Positions 1 to 6,672 of a stretch of 17,598 bases of DNA are shown piece by piece (position 1 is the stretch's first letter; every line of letters begins with the position of its first letter). The notes beneath the pieces were generated by a model. It was not told where the DNA came from. It did not search any database and worked only from the letters and a program-made list of their open reading frames with translations. The DNA is from Winogradskyella sp. (GTDB lineage Bacteria > Bacteroidota > Bacteroidia > Flavobacteriales > Flavobacteriaceae). The DNA lies in the NCBI GenBank assembly GCA_030149115.1, contig JASBSE010000161.1, positions 1-17,598 of the forward strand. Direction: 5' to 3'. Position numbers and translations under genes: made by a program.

Positions 1-386
1 GTAACTTCAATGCAGATTGGGACTTCGCTAAAATCCAATTCCGCATCTTTAGAAAAGGTTTGCAGTGGATAAAATACAGCACGCTGATTTTTTCTATCTA
101 AATCGTGGATAGAAACACTACCAGACGTATGTGCTACTAATCTGTTTTCAAAAGGTAACGCTCTAGAAAGTGCTGCAATACTATCGTCGCTAACAGCCAT
201 AATGTAGATGTCAGCATCTTCAAGTTTAGACAAATCATCTATAGTGTCAACTTCATTTGCATAAGACGATATATCGCTGTAAGTACGATTACACCATTGT
301 TTAACAGAAACATCTTTAGCGTTTTTAAAGGCTTTGTATAAATGAGATGCAACATTTCCTGCACCTAAAATTGTAACAGTTATCAT
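1..386 (-). CDS. DUF2520 / Rossmann-like NAD(P)-binding protein, partial (C-terminus off the window)
   Basis: Translating the minus strand from the ATG at 386 gives an uninterrupted 128 codons that run off the left edge. The protein opens with a beta strand and a dinucleotide-binding loop, GAGNVASHL (residues 8-16). This is typical of the F420/NADP-oxidoreductase-like Rossmann fold that is paired with DUF2520. Further in are the segments IMAVSDDSI, HTSGSVS and VFYPLQTFSK, which are characteristic of this family. The specific substrate is not known for the family, and a dehydrogenase role is inferred from the fold only. It is divergent from the globin gene, with 45 bp between the two starts. 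The family assignment is fairly secure; the function is not. Confidence 0.8.
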   Translation of the reverse strand, partial: MITVTILGAGNVASHLYKAFKNAKDVSVKQWCNRTYSDISSYANEVDTIDDLSKLEDADIYIMAVSDDSIAALSRALPFENRLVAHTSGSVSIHDLDRKNQRAVFYPLQTFSKDAELDFSEVPICIEV

Positions 387-419
387 GCTGTAAAAATAGT
401 AAGATTTAGATTAAAAGAA

Positions 420-427
420 TAACTTTG
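420..427 (+). promoter_or_regulatory. -7 element TAACTTTG upstream of the globin gene
   Basis: This is an exact match to the Bacteroidota -7 consensus TAnnTTTG. It ends only 4 bp before the ATG at 432, so the predicted transcript would start at or next to the start codon. No TTG sits 19 bp upstream, so only half of the promoter signature is present. Confidence 0.45.
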
Positions 428-431
428 AAGT

Positions 432-821
432 ATGAGTAAATCTGATATTAAAACAAGAGATGATATATACTGCTTAGTCTCACAATTTTATGCAAAAGTG
501 AGAGAGGATAAAGAGTTAGGGCCATTCTTTAATGAAACCATTAAAGATTGGGATGCGCATTTGGAACATCTTACATCGTTTTGGGAATCGAGTTTATTCT
601 TAAAAACACGTTATTATGGTAATCCTTTGGAAGCCCATGTTAAGGTTGATGCGGCTCATAACCATAGTATAAAAAATGAACACTTCGGGCTTTGGTTAAA
701 TCTGTGGTATCAGACCATTGATAAATTGTTTGAAGGTGATCATGCCGAAAATGCTAAACGAAGAGCTCGTAAAATGGGCACATTTCTCTACTTAAAAATA
801 TTTGAAGCCAGAAATAAATAA
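432..821 (+). CDS. Group III truncated haemoglobin
   Basis: This is a 129-residue, haem-binding 2-over-2 globin of the group III (trHbP) type. Such proteins are known to bind oxygen or nitric oxide in the cytoplasm, and the Campylobacter Ctb homologue has been linked to microaerobic and nitrosative-stress physiology. Visible hallmarks are the B10 tyrosine in SQFYAKVR (Y20), the D-K-x-LGPFF segment (residues 26-33), the FW pair at 50-51, the probable proximal F8 histidine in NPLEAH (H69) and the G8 tryptophan W88 in FGLWLNLW. Length is normal for the group. The start at 432 is preferred because the ORF opens there and a -7 box lies directly upstream. The family call is secure; whether it handles O2, NO or electron transfer cannot be read from the sequence. 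Confidence 0.92.
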   Translation: MSKSDIKTRDDIYCLVSQFYAKVREDKELGPFFNETIKDWDAHLEHLTSFWESSLFLKTRYYGNPLEAHVKVDAAHNHSIKNEHFGLWLNLWYQTIDKLFEGDHAENAKRRARKMGTFLYLKIFEARNK

Positions 822-836
822 CACTTAGCTTCTTGT

Positions 837-844
837 TAACTTTG
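837..844 (+). promoter_or_regulatory. -7 element TAACTTTG upstream of mscL
   Basis: This is an exact TAnnTTTG match lying 31 bp before the mscL ATG, predicting a leader of about 25 nt. It is the same 8-mer as the element in front of the globin gene. I see no -33 TTG at the expected distance. It suggests that mscL is transcribed separately from the globin gene despite the 54-bp gap. Confidence 0.5.
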
Positions 845-875
845 TTGGTTTAAATTTAACTAAACCTAATCAAAA

Positions 876-1325
876 ATGAAGTTACTAAAAGAGTTTAAAG
901 AGTTTGCAGTTAAAGGTAATATGATGGATATGGCCATAGGTATTATAATTGGTGCTGCATTTAATAAAGTTATAGATGTATTGGCTAAACAAGTATTGCT
1001 GCCACCTCTATCAATGTTGTCTGATGGTACTAATTTTCAAGATAAACGATTAATACTAAGAGAAGGTGTAACCGATACTTCAGGAGCTAAAATTGTAAGT
1101 GAAGTTGCGGTTGAATACGGGAAATTATTTGAAGTGTTTTTAGATTTTTTAATCATAGGTTTTACAGTTTTTATTGTGGTTAAAGCCATGAACAGATTAA
1201 GAAACAGAGCACAAGACACCAAAGATGAAACCGTTGCAACACCTAAGGATATTGAACTATTATCAGATTTAAAAAACTTAATGGAAGAGCAAAATAGACT
1301 TTTAAAATCTCAGGTTTTAAAATAA
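876..1325 (+). CDS. mscL: Large-conductance mechanosensitive channel MscL
   Basis: This is a homopentameric inner-membrane channel that opens under membrane tension and releases solutes during hypo-osmotic shock. The N-terminal amphipathic helix and TM1 show the family signature: KEFAVKGNMMDMAIGIIIGAA, a stretch with the glycine-rich pore-lining pattern (roughly residues 8-28). It is followed by FNKVIDVLAKQVLLPPLS. TM2 is FLDFLIIGFTVFIVVKAMNRL (about 88-108). The C-terminal DIELLSDLKNLMEEQNRLL is amphipathic and fits the cytoplasmic helical bundle. At 149 residues it is slightly longer than the roughly 136-residue E. coli protein, the extra length lying in the periplasmic loop and C-terminal linker. 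Translation starts at the ATG at 876, and the sequence in front has no strong Shine-Dalgarno motif, as is usual in this phylum. Confidence 0.96.
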   Translation: MKLLKEFKEFAVKGNMMDMAIGIIIGAAFNKVIDVLAKQVLLPPLSMLSDGTNFQDKRLILREGVTDTSGAKIVSEVAVEYGKLFEVFLDFLIIGFTVFIVVKAMNRLRNRAQDTKDETVATPKDIELLSDLKNLMEEQNRLLKSQVLK

Positions 1326-1394
1326 TTGAAAATACATTAGTGAATTTTAACTCTTTTTGGTAAGTGAAAAAGAAAGCAAAACAGTAAAAAGCAC

Positions 1395-1402
1395 TATCTT
1401 TG
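1395..1402 (+). promoter_or_regulatory. -7 element TATCTTTG upstream of ccsBA
   Basis: This is an exact TAnnTTTG match 27 bp before the ATG at 1430. It matters for start choice: the upstream in-frame TTG at 1400-1402 is the last three bases of this element, so it would probably not be included in the mRNA. No -33 TTG was found at 19 bp. Confidence 0.5.
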
Positions 1403-1429
1403 CGCGTGCTTAAAAAAGCTCTTCAGACT

Positions 1430-4400
1430 ATGCAAAAGAAAATCGCAAACTTCCTCTTTTCAACCAAGCTTACTGCTGTTTTATTTATCGTATTTGCCGC
1501 TGCAATGGCAGTTGGTACATTTCTAGATTCACCATTTTTTGATAATCCTACGGACCTATCTCCAACACCTTACACTAGGACTTTGATCTATAACACTTGG
1601 TGGTTTGAGACAATAATGGTCTTTTTTGTTATCAATTTTGTAGGTAATATTTCGCGTTATAAGCTTCTTAAAAAAGAAAAATGGTCTATTCTTATTCTCC
1701 ATGTGTCTTGGATTTTAATCATACTAGGAGCTGCAGTTACCAGATATATTGGTTATGAAGGAATGATGGCTATTAGAGAAGGTGAAAAAGAAAGTCAGTT
1801 TCGATCTCAAAAAACATATATAAGCGGAAGAATTCTTGGTGATTATGAAATTAATGGGCAGTTACAGCAACTTCCTATTATGGAAGAAGTCGATTTTTCA
1901 TCTCGTTTAGATAATAAATTTGAAAGAACTTATGATTATGGTGGCACTCAAGTAACCTTCAAACTTAAAAAGTTTATACTGGGCGCAGAAAAAGATATTG
2001 TATCAGATGACAGTGGAGAAAACTATCTAAAAATAGTGGAAGCTGGTGCAGATGGAAATCCACATAATCATTTTCTAAAAGAAGGAGAAGTTTCTAGTAT
2101 GCATAATGTTCTTATTTCGTTAAATGAAGAACAACAAGGTGCGATTAATATTTATGATACCGAAGAGGGTCTGTTCATTAAGTCACCTTTTGAGGGTGAG
2201 TTTATGACCATGGCCACTGGCCAAACTGGCAAATTGGTAAAGGATAGTCTGCAACCGTTAGCTTTGCGCTCGCGTTATATTATCGGAAACATGCAATTGG
2301 TATTTCCAAAACCAGTTATAAAAGGTGTTTTTGATGTTGTTAAAAAGCCAGAGCGTCTAAAAGGCGATGATAGTGGAATTGTTTTAGAAGTCTCAGCAAA
2401 TGGCGAAACCAAAAATGTTAATCTTATTGGAGGTCCTTGGACGTATTACAGAGTTGAAGAATTTGAAGTTGGAGGTTTAGATTTTGCGCTGAGGTTTGGT
2501 TCAAGAATGGAGCAATTACCTTTTGAAGTTAAATTGAACGATTTTATTTCAGAAAAAAGGCCAGGAACAGACATCCCTAAAACTTTTGAAAGTAAGGTGA
2601 CTGTTTTAGATAAAGAGCAAGGAGACTTTGATTTTCATATTTACATGAATCATGTCTTAGACCATAGAGGTTTTAGATTTTTTCAAGCAGATTTTGACAA
2701 AGACGAAAAAGGAACAATATTATCTGTAAACCACGATCGTTGGGGAACTTACATTACATATACAGGTTACATGCTATTATACTTTGGTCTTATAGCTATC
2801 TTATTTGCTAAAAACACTAGGTTTGATGATATCAGAAAGCGTCTTAAAAAGCTGAAGGAAAAGAAAGTAAAAATAATGACCACAGTGGTCTTGTTGTTGA
2901 GTTTATCTGGTTTTGCACAAGAGCATAGTCAAAATGATGGTCATAACCACGTACAAGAACAACCTTCAAAAGAAACTCTAGATTCTATACTAAAAGCAAA
3001 TGTAACACCAAAAGAACACGCTGCTAAGTTTGCTAAAATGGTGATACAAGACTATAGTGGTCGTATGATGCCTATTCATACGTATGCTTCTGAAATGCTA
3101 AGAAAATTAAGCAAGCAGGAGACCTACGAGGGTCTAAATGCCTCTCAGATTTTCTTATCTATTCAAGAAAGTCCTATGCTATGGTATAATATACCAGTTA
3201 TATATTTAACACCAAGAAAAGCAGACTCAATAAGAACAATTATAGGTGTTGATAAAGACCAAAAATATGTGAGTTTGTTAGACTTTTTTGCTGAAAATGG
3301 TAGAAATAAACTCGGGCCATATATTGAAGAAGCCTTTAGTGCTCAGGTTCCTAATGGATTTCAAAAAGAAGTAAAAAACACTTATGATAGACTAAGTTTA
3401 TTATCAGATGTTATTGAAGGAAGAAATATCAAAATTTACCCTATACCAGAAAATGAAAATAATAAATGGATTTCTTCTTTTGAATTTAAACAAGGTGGTT
3501 ATGATGATGTTATTGAGGATGAATCGTATAGAGCATTTGTAAAAAATGGTTTTGGATTTTATTTAATGACCTTAAATAATGCAAAACAATCAGGTAATTA
3601 TGATAATGCTGATAAACTGTTAGAAAATTTCAAAAAAACACAACAGAAATATGGCAGTGAGGTAATGCTATCTGATGAAAAAGTAGAATCTGAAATTTTA
3701 TATAACGAATACGATATTTTCAAACGCTTGTTCAGTTGGTATATGTATGCGGCAACTTTGCTGTTTGTAATGATTATCATTCAAATATTCTACCATAAGA
3801 GTAAGGTTGTAAATATTATTGTAAAATCTTTGGTGGGTATTGTAGTTGTTTTATTCATTCTACATACACTGGGATTAATTTGGCGTTGGTATTTGTCAGG
3901 ACACGCACCATGGAGTGACGCTTACGAGTCTTTAATTTATGTTGCTTGGTCTCTAATGTTGTTTGGTTTACTGTTAGCATATAACAGGCAATTAGTACCA
4001 AAAAAGTTCTCTCTTAAATCTTTGGTACCGTTTTACGGTCTTTTTGAAAAACGTTCTTCAGATTTAACCGTTGCAGCTTCTGCATTTGTAACTTCAATGA
4101 TTTTAATGATTGCACATTGGAACTGGATGGATCCTGCAATAGCAAACCTTCAACCTGTTTTACAAGGTTATTGGTTGATGATTCACGTTTCTGTAATTGT
4201 TGCTAGTTATGGACCTTTTACCTTGGGTATGATTTTAGGTGTGGTTTCATTATTACTAATGATTTTTACGACTGAAAAGAATAAAAAACGAATGGATATT
4301 AACATAAAGGAATTAACCATTATTAATGAAATGGCATTAACAGTAGGCTTAATTATGTTAACCATTGGTAACTTCTTAGGAGGCATGTGGGCAAATGAAA

Positions 4401-4711
4401 GTTGGGGCCGTTATTGGGGCTGGGATCCAAAAGAAACATGGGCTTTAATTAGTATTATGATTTACGCATTTGTTATACATATGCGTTTAGTTCCAGGACT
4501 TCGTGGACGTTGGATTTTTAACTTGTTGTCTGTGATTGCATTTGCAAGCATTTTAATGACCTATTTTGGTGTTAATTTCTACTTAACAGGATTACATGCT
4601 TATGCTAGTGGTGATCAAATACTAAGTATAGAAATTAGTGCTTATATATTGTCAGTAATTGTCATTATAGCAACAGCTGCTTATCTGAAATATAAGAAGT
4701 ATTACAAATAG
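1430..4711 (+). CDS. ccsBA: Fused cytochrome c synthase (ResB-CcsA, System II)
   Basis: This is a 1093-residue inner-membrane protein that exports haem and attaches it to CXXCH motifs of c-type cytochromes. The N-terminal ResB half has TM helices near 10-30, 55-75, 85-107 and 441-462 with a large periplasmic domain between. A short cytoplasmic basic linker (KRLKKLKEKKVK) leads to a hydrophobic segment at 483-498 and another soluble domain, then the multi-TM CcsA half from about 767. The haem-handling WWD motif is at 992-1004 (WGRYWGWDPKETW). It is flanked by H919 (in LMIHVSV) and H1056 (in GLHAYASG), which fit the two periplasmic haem-ligand histidines. A longer reading frame from TTG 1400 exists, but that codon lies inside a promoter-like box, so ATG 1430 is chosen. 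Two small membrane-protein genes follow. Function is secure; internal numbering of the TM helices is approximate. Confidence 0.93.
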   Translation: MQKKIANFLFSTKLTAVLFIVFAAAMAVGTFLDSPFFDNPTDLSPTPYTRTLIYNTWWFETIMVFFVINFVGNISRYKLLKKEKWSILILHVSWILIILGAAVTRYIGYEGMMAIREGEKESQFRSQKTYISGRILGDYEINGQLQQLPIMEEVDFSSRLDNKFERTYDYGGTQVTFKLKKFILGAEKDIVSDDSGENYLKIVEAGADGNPHNHFLKEGEVSSMHNVLISLNEEQQGAINIYDTEEGLFIKSPFEGEFMTMATGQTGKLVKDSLQPLALRSRYIIGNMQLVFPKPVIKGVFDVVKKPERLKGDDSGIVLEVSANGETKNVNLIGGPWTYYRVEEFEVGGLDFALRFGSRMEQLPFEVKLNDFISEKRPGTDIPKTFESKVTVLDKEQGDFDFHIYMNHVLDHRGFRFFQADFDKDEKGTILSVNHDRWGTYITYTGYMLLYFGLIAILFAKNTRFDDIRKRLKKLKEKKVKIMTTVVLLLSLSGFAQEHSQNDGHNHVQEQPSKETLDSILKANVTPKEHAAKFAKMVIQDYSGRMMPIHTYASEMLRKLSKQETYEGLNASQIFLSIQESPMLWYNIPVIYLTPRKADSIRTIIGVDKDQKYVSLLDFFAENGRNKLGPYIEEAFSAQVPNGFQKEVKNTYDRLSLLSDVIEGRNIKIYPIPENENNKWISSFEFKQGGYDDVIEDESYRAFVKNGFGFYLMTLNNAKQSGNYDNADKLLENFKKTQQKYGSEVMLSDEKVESEILYNEYDIFKRLFSWYMYAATLLFVMIIIQIFYHKSKVVNIIVKSLVGIVVVLFILHTLGLIWRWYLSGHAPWSDAYESLIYVAWSLMLFGLLLAYNRQLVPKKFSLKSLVPFYGLFEKRSSDLTVAASAFVTSMILMIAHWNWMDPAIANLQPVLQGYWLMIHVSVIVASYGPFTLGMILGVVSLLLMIFTTEKNKKRMDINIKELTIINEMALTVGLIMLTIGNFLGGMWANESWGRYWGWDPKETWALISIMIYAFVIHMRLVPGLRGRWIFNLLSVIAFASILMTYFGVNFYLTGLHAYASGDQILSIEISAYILSVIVIIATAAYLKYKKYYK

Positions 4712-4768
4712 AGTTTAATAAGTCATTGTAATTTTCTTAAATTGAGGTGTTAAAACTAACCCTCAAAA

Positions 4769-4957
4769 ATGAATTACTTCAAAAAAATAGGAACTGCAAA
4801 CTTATTAATGTTGATTTTGTGTGCAGTTATTATCCTTGTTGCCGAATACTTATTTTTAATTGGATATCAGATGCACGGTTTGTTTGTTGGCCTTTGGGCA
4901 CCTACATTATTAGGTGTTATGATATACTTAAAACTTGTAGACAATGGAAGCAAATGA
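4769..4957 (+). CDS. Small two-TM membrane protein of unknown function, downstream of ccsBA
   Basis: This 62-residue protein has two hydrophobic spans (about residues 11-32 and 37-56) separated by a short polar turn (GYQMHG). It has a basic N-terminus (NYFKKIG) and the short tail KLVDNGSK. I do not recognise the family. It begins 57 bp after ccsBA and its stop codon lies inside the next micro-gene, with a 14-bp overlap. The three genes could therefore be one transcript, and a role connected with cytochrome or haem-protein assembly is a guess from position. An overlapping 71-residue frame starting at 4747 is cysteine-rich and without membrane pattern, so I regard that one as spurious. Confidence 0.7.
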   Translation: MNYFKKIGTANLLMLILCAVIILVAEYLFLIGYQMHGLFVGLWAPTLLGVMIYLKLVDNGSK

Positions 4958-5054
4958 GATAGTATTTTGGTTTTCAATTGTTGTTGTCGTTTTTGTCGCA
5001 ATATGGGCAGTTCTTATGATTCGTGCTTACAACAAAGCAGGTAAGAAAGATTAA
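4944..5054 (+). CDS. 36-residue single-TM micro-protein overlapping the upstream gene
   Basis: Reading from the ATG at 4944 gives 36 residues, beginning MEANEIVFWF. One hydrophobic helix covers roughly residues 6-26, followed by a positively charged end (RAYNKAGKKD). The pattern is a short acidic N-terminus, a single TM and a basic C-terminus, which predicts a C-in membrane micro-protein. Its start lies 14 bp inside the end of the preceding gene in a different frame, suggesting translational coupling. Its size and shape resemble small accessory subunits of respiratory complexes such as CcoS- or CcoQ-like proteins, but I see no diagnostic motif and do not assign it. It is short, so a chance ORF cannot be excluded. 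Confidence 0.55.
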   Translation: MEANEIVFWFSIVVVVFVAIWAVLMIRAYNKAGKKD

Positions 5055-5167
5055 TTTTCTTAACCAATTATCCTTTTTTGAAAAATAATACGCATATTTG
5101 CGCTATTATGATTGCCTAATTTACCCATCGGATAGAAAATCGTCACTACTTCATGTGATGTAAATAT

Positions 5168-5191
5168 GCTAAACATTTCTACATGTTTAGC
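5168..5191. promoter_or_regulatory. Perfect 9-bp inverted repeat upstream of the MATE gene
   Basis: GCTAAACAT (5168-5176) and ATGTTTAGC (5183-5191) are perfect reverse complements with a 6-bp spacer. The repeat ends 26 bp before the MATE start codon. There is no T-tract after it, so it does not look like a terminator. It fits either an operator for a dimeric repressor or a leader hairpin. The rest of the 163-bp gap holds only a weak -7-like CATATTTG at 5093-5100. Confidence 0.5.
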
Positions 5192-5217
5192 TATCATTAA
5201 TCGTACATTTTAAAGTT

Positions 5218-6624
5218 ATGCAATCAAACAAAGTTTCAATACGTCAATTTTTCAAATATTTAAAAATCGCAATTTCTGGGAAGGAACAGGAATTCACTTC
5301 AGGCAGCATTCGTAAAGCAGTTTTTATGCTTTCGGTTCCCATGATTTTAGAAATGCTAATGGAATCTATTTTCGCTATTGTTGATATTTTCTATGTCTCT
5401 AAAGTAAGTGTTAATGCTGTGGCAACGATTGGTCTTACTGAATCTGTTATTACATTAGTGTATGCTGTAGCTATAGGACTGAGTATGGCAGCCACAGCTA
5501 TTGTTGCTAGGCGTATTGGTGAAAAAGATAGGGAAGGAGCGTCTCAGGCAGCTGTTCAAGTCATTGGTTTAGGAATTTTAGTGGCCACCATTATAAGTAT
5601 TATAGGCATCCTCTTTCCAAAGGAGATTTTACAATTAATGGGAGGCGAACCCGATTTAATAGCTGAAGGCTATGGATACACGCAAGTGCTACTAGGAGGA
5701 AATGTTACCATAATGCTTTTGTTTTTAATCAACGCCATTTTTAGAGGTGCAGGTGATGCTTCTATAGCTATGTGGGCATTAGTGTTATCTAATGGTTTAA
5801 ATATCATTTTAGATCCAATTTTTATTTTTGGTTTTGGTCCAATTCCAGCATTTGGAGTGGAAGGAGCGGCAATTGCAACAACTATAGGTAGAGGTACAGC
5901 AGTTATTTTTCAACTTTTAGTGTTGTTTTATGGATGGAGCAAAATTAAGGTCGGTTTTAAAGACTTGGTGCTTCGAGTAGCTGTAATGGTAAATCTAATT
6001 AAAGTGTCTCTTGGAGGAATAGGTCAGTTTTTAATTGGTACATCTTCTTGGGTATTTTTAATGCGTATTATGAGTGAGTTTGGTAGCGAAGTATTAGCTG
6101 GTTACACTATTGCAATACGAGTTATGATGTTTACCCTGATGCCAGCTTGGGGAATGAGTAATGCAGCCGCAACTTTGGTCGGACAGAATTTAGGTGCAAA
6201 GCAACCAAATAGAGCAGAAGCTTCTGTTTGGAAAACAGGAAAATATAGTGCAATTTTTATGGGATTTGTTTCTATTGTTTATCTCATTTTTGCACCTCAA
6301 ATTATATCGTGGTTTACGCAAGAACCAGAGGTAATTAGACATGGATCGTTATGTCTTAGAATTATAGCCGCTGGTTATGTATTTTATGGCTACGGAATGG
6401 TAATCATTAATGCATTTAATGGTGCTGGTGATACCAAGACACCAACTTGGATTAACTTTATTTGTTTTTGGTTGTTTCAATTACCACTTGCTTATATCAC
6501 AGCATTAACATTGAATATGGGACCTTTAGGTGTTTTTATTTCGATAACGCTAGCTGAAGTACTTATTACTATTTTAGGACTTCTTTGGTTTAAAAAAGGC
6601 TATTGGAAAACAACACAAGTATAG
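5218..6624 (+). CDS. MATE family multidrug/toxic compound efflux transporter
   Basis: This 468-residue polytopic protein matches the MATE family in length and layout: two six-helix bundles connected by a cytoplasmic loop. The first bundle begins near residue 35 with VPMILEMLMESIFAIVDIFYVSK, matching the family pattern P-M-I-L-x-x-L, followed by D-I-F-Y-V. The segment AIFRGAGDASIAMWALVLSN (about 177-196) is the conserved RGxGD-type motif of bundle one. NAFNGAGDTKTPTWIN (about 399-414) is its repeat in bundle two. These proteins export cationic drugs or metabolites in exchange for Na+ or H+. The substrate cannot be told from sequence. An inverted repeat 26 bp upstream of the start could make expression inducible. 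The gene is separated from its neighbours by 163 and 48 bp. Confidence 0.92.
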   Translation: MQSNKVSIRQFFKYLKIAISGKEQEFTSGSIRKAVFMLSVPMILEMLMESIFAIVDIFYVSKVSVNAVATIGLTESVITLVYAVAIGLSMAATAIVARRIGEKDREGASQAAVQVIGLGILVATIISIIGILFPKEILQLMGGEPDLIAEGYGYTQVLLGGNVTIMLLFLINAIFRGAGDASIAMWALVLSNGLNIILDPIFIFGFGPIPAFGVEGAAIATTIGRGTAVIFQLLVLFYGWSKIKVGFKDLVLRVAVMVNLIKVSLGGIGQFLIGTSSWVFLMRIMSEFGSEVLAGYTIAIRVMMFTLMPAWGMSNAAATLVGQNLGAKQPNRAEASVWKTGKYSAIFMGFVSIVYLIFAPQIISWFTQEPEVIRHGSLCLRIIAAGYVFYGYGMVIINAFNGAGDTKTPTWINFICFWLFQLPLAYITALTLNMGPLGVFISITLAEVLITILGLLWFKKGYWKTTQV

Positions 6625-6672
6625 GATTGTTTAGTAGTATTTTTTTAATTTTAGGTCGATAAATACGAGGCT

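Noticed and set aside
4747..4962. 71-codon plus-strand frame overlapping the first micro-gene
   Set aside because: Its product is rich in Cys, Arg and Trp without a membrane or domain pattern, while the frame from 4769 gives clean hydrophobic helices.
5093..5100. CATATTTG as the MATE promoter
   Set aside because: The first base departs from TAnnTTTG, and the nearest upstream TTG is only 12 bp away instead of about 19.
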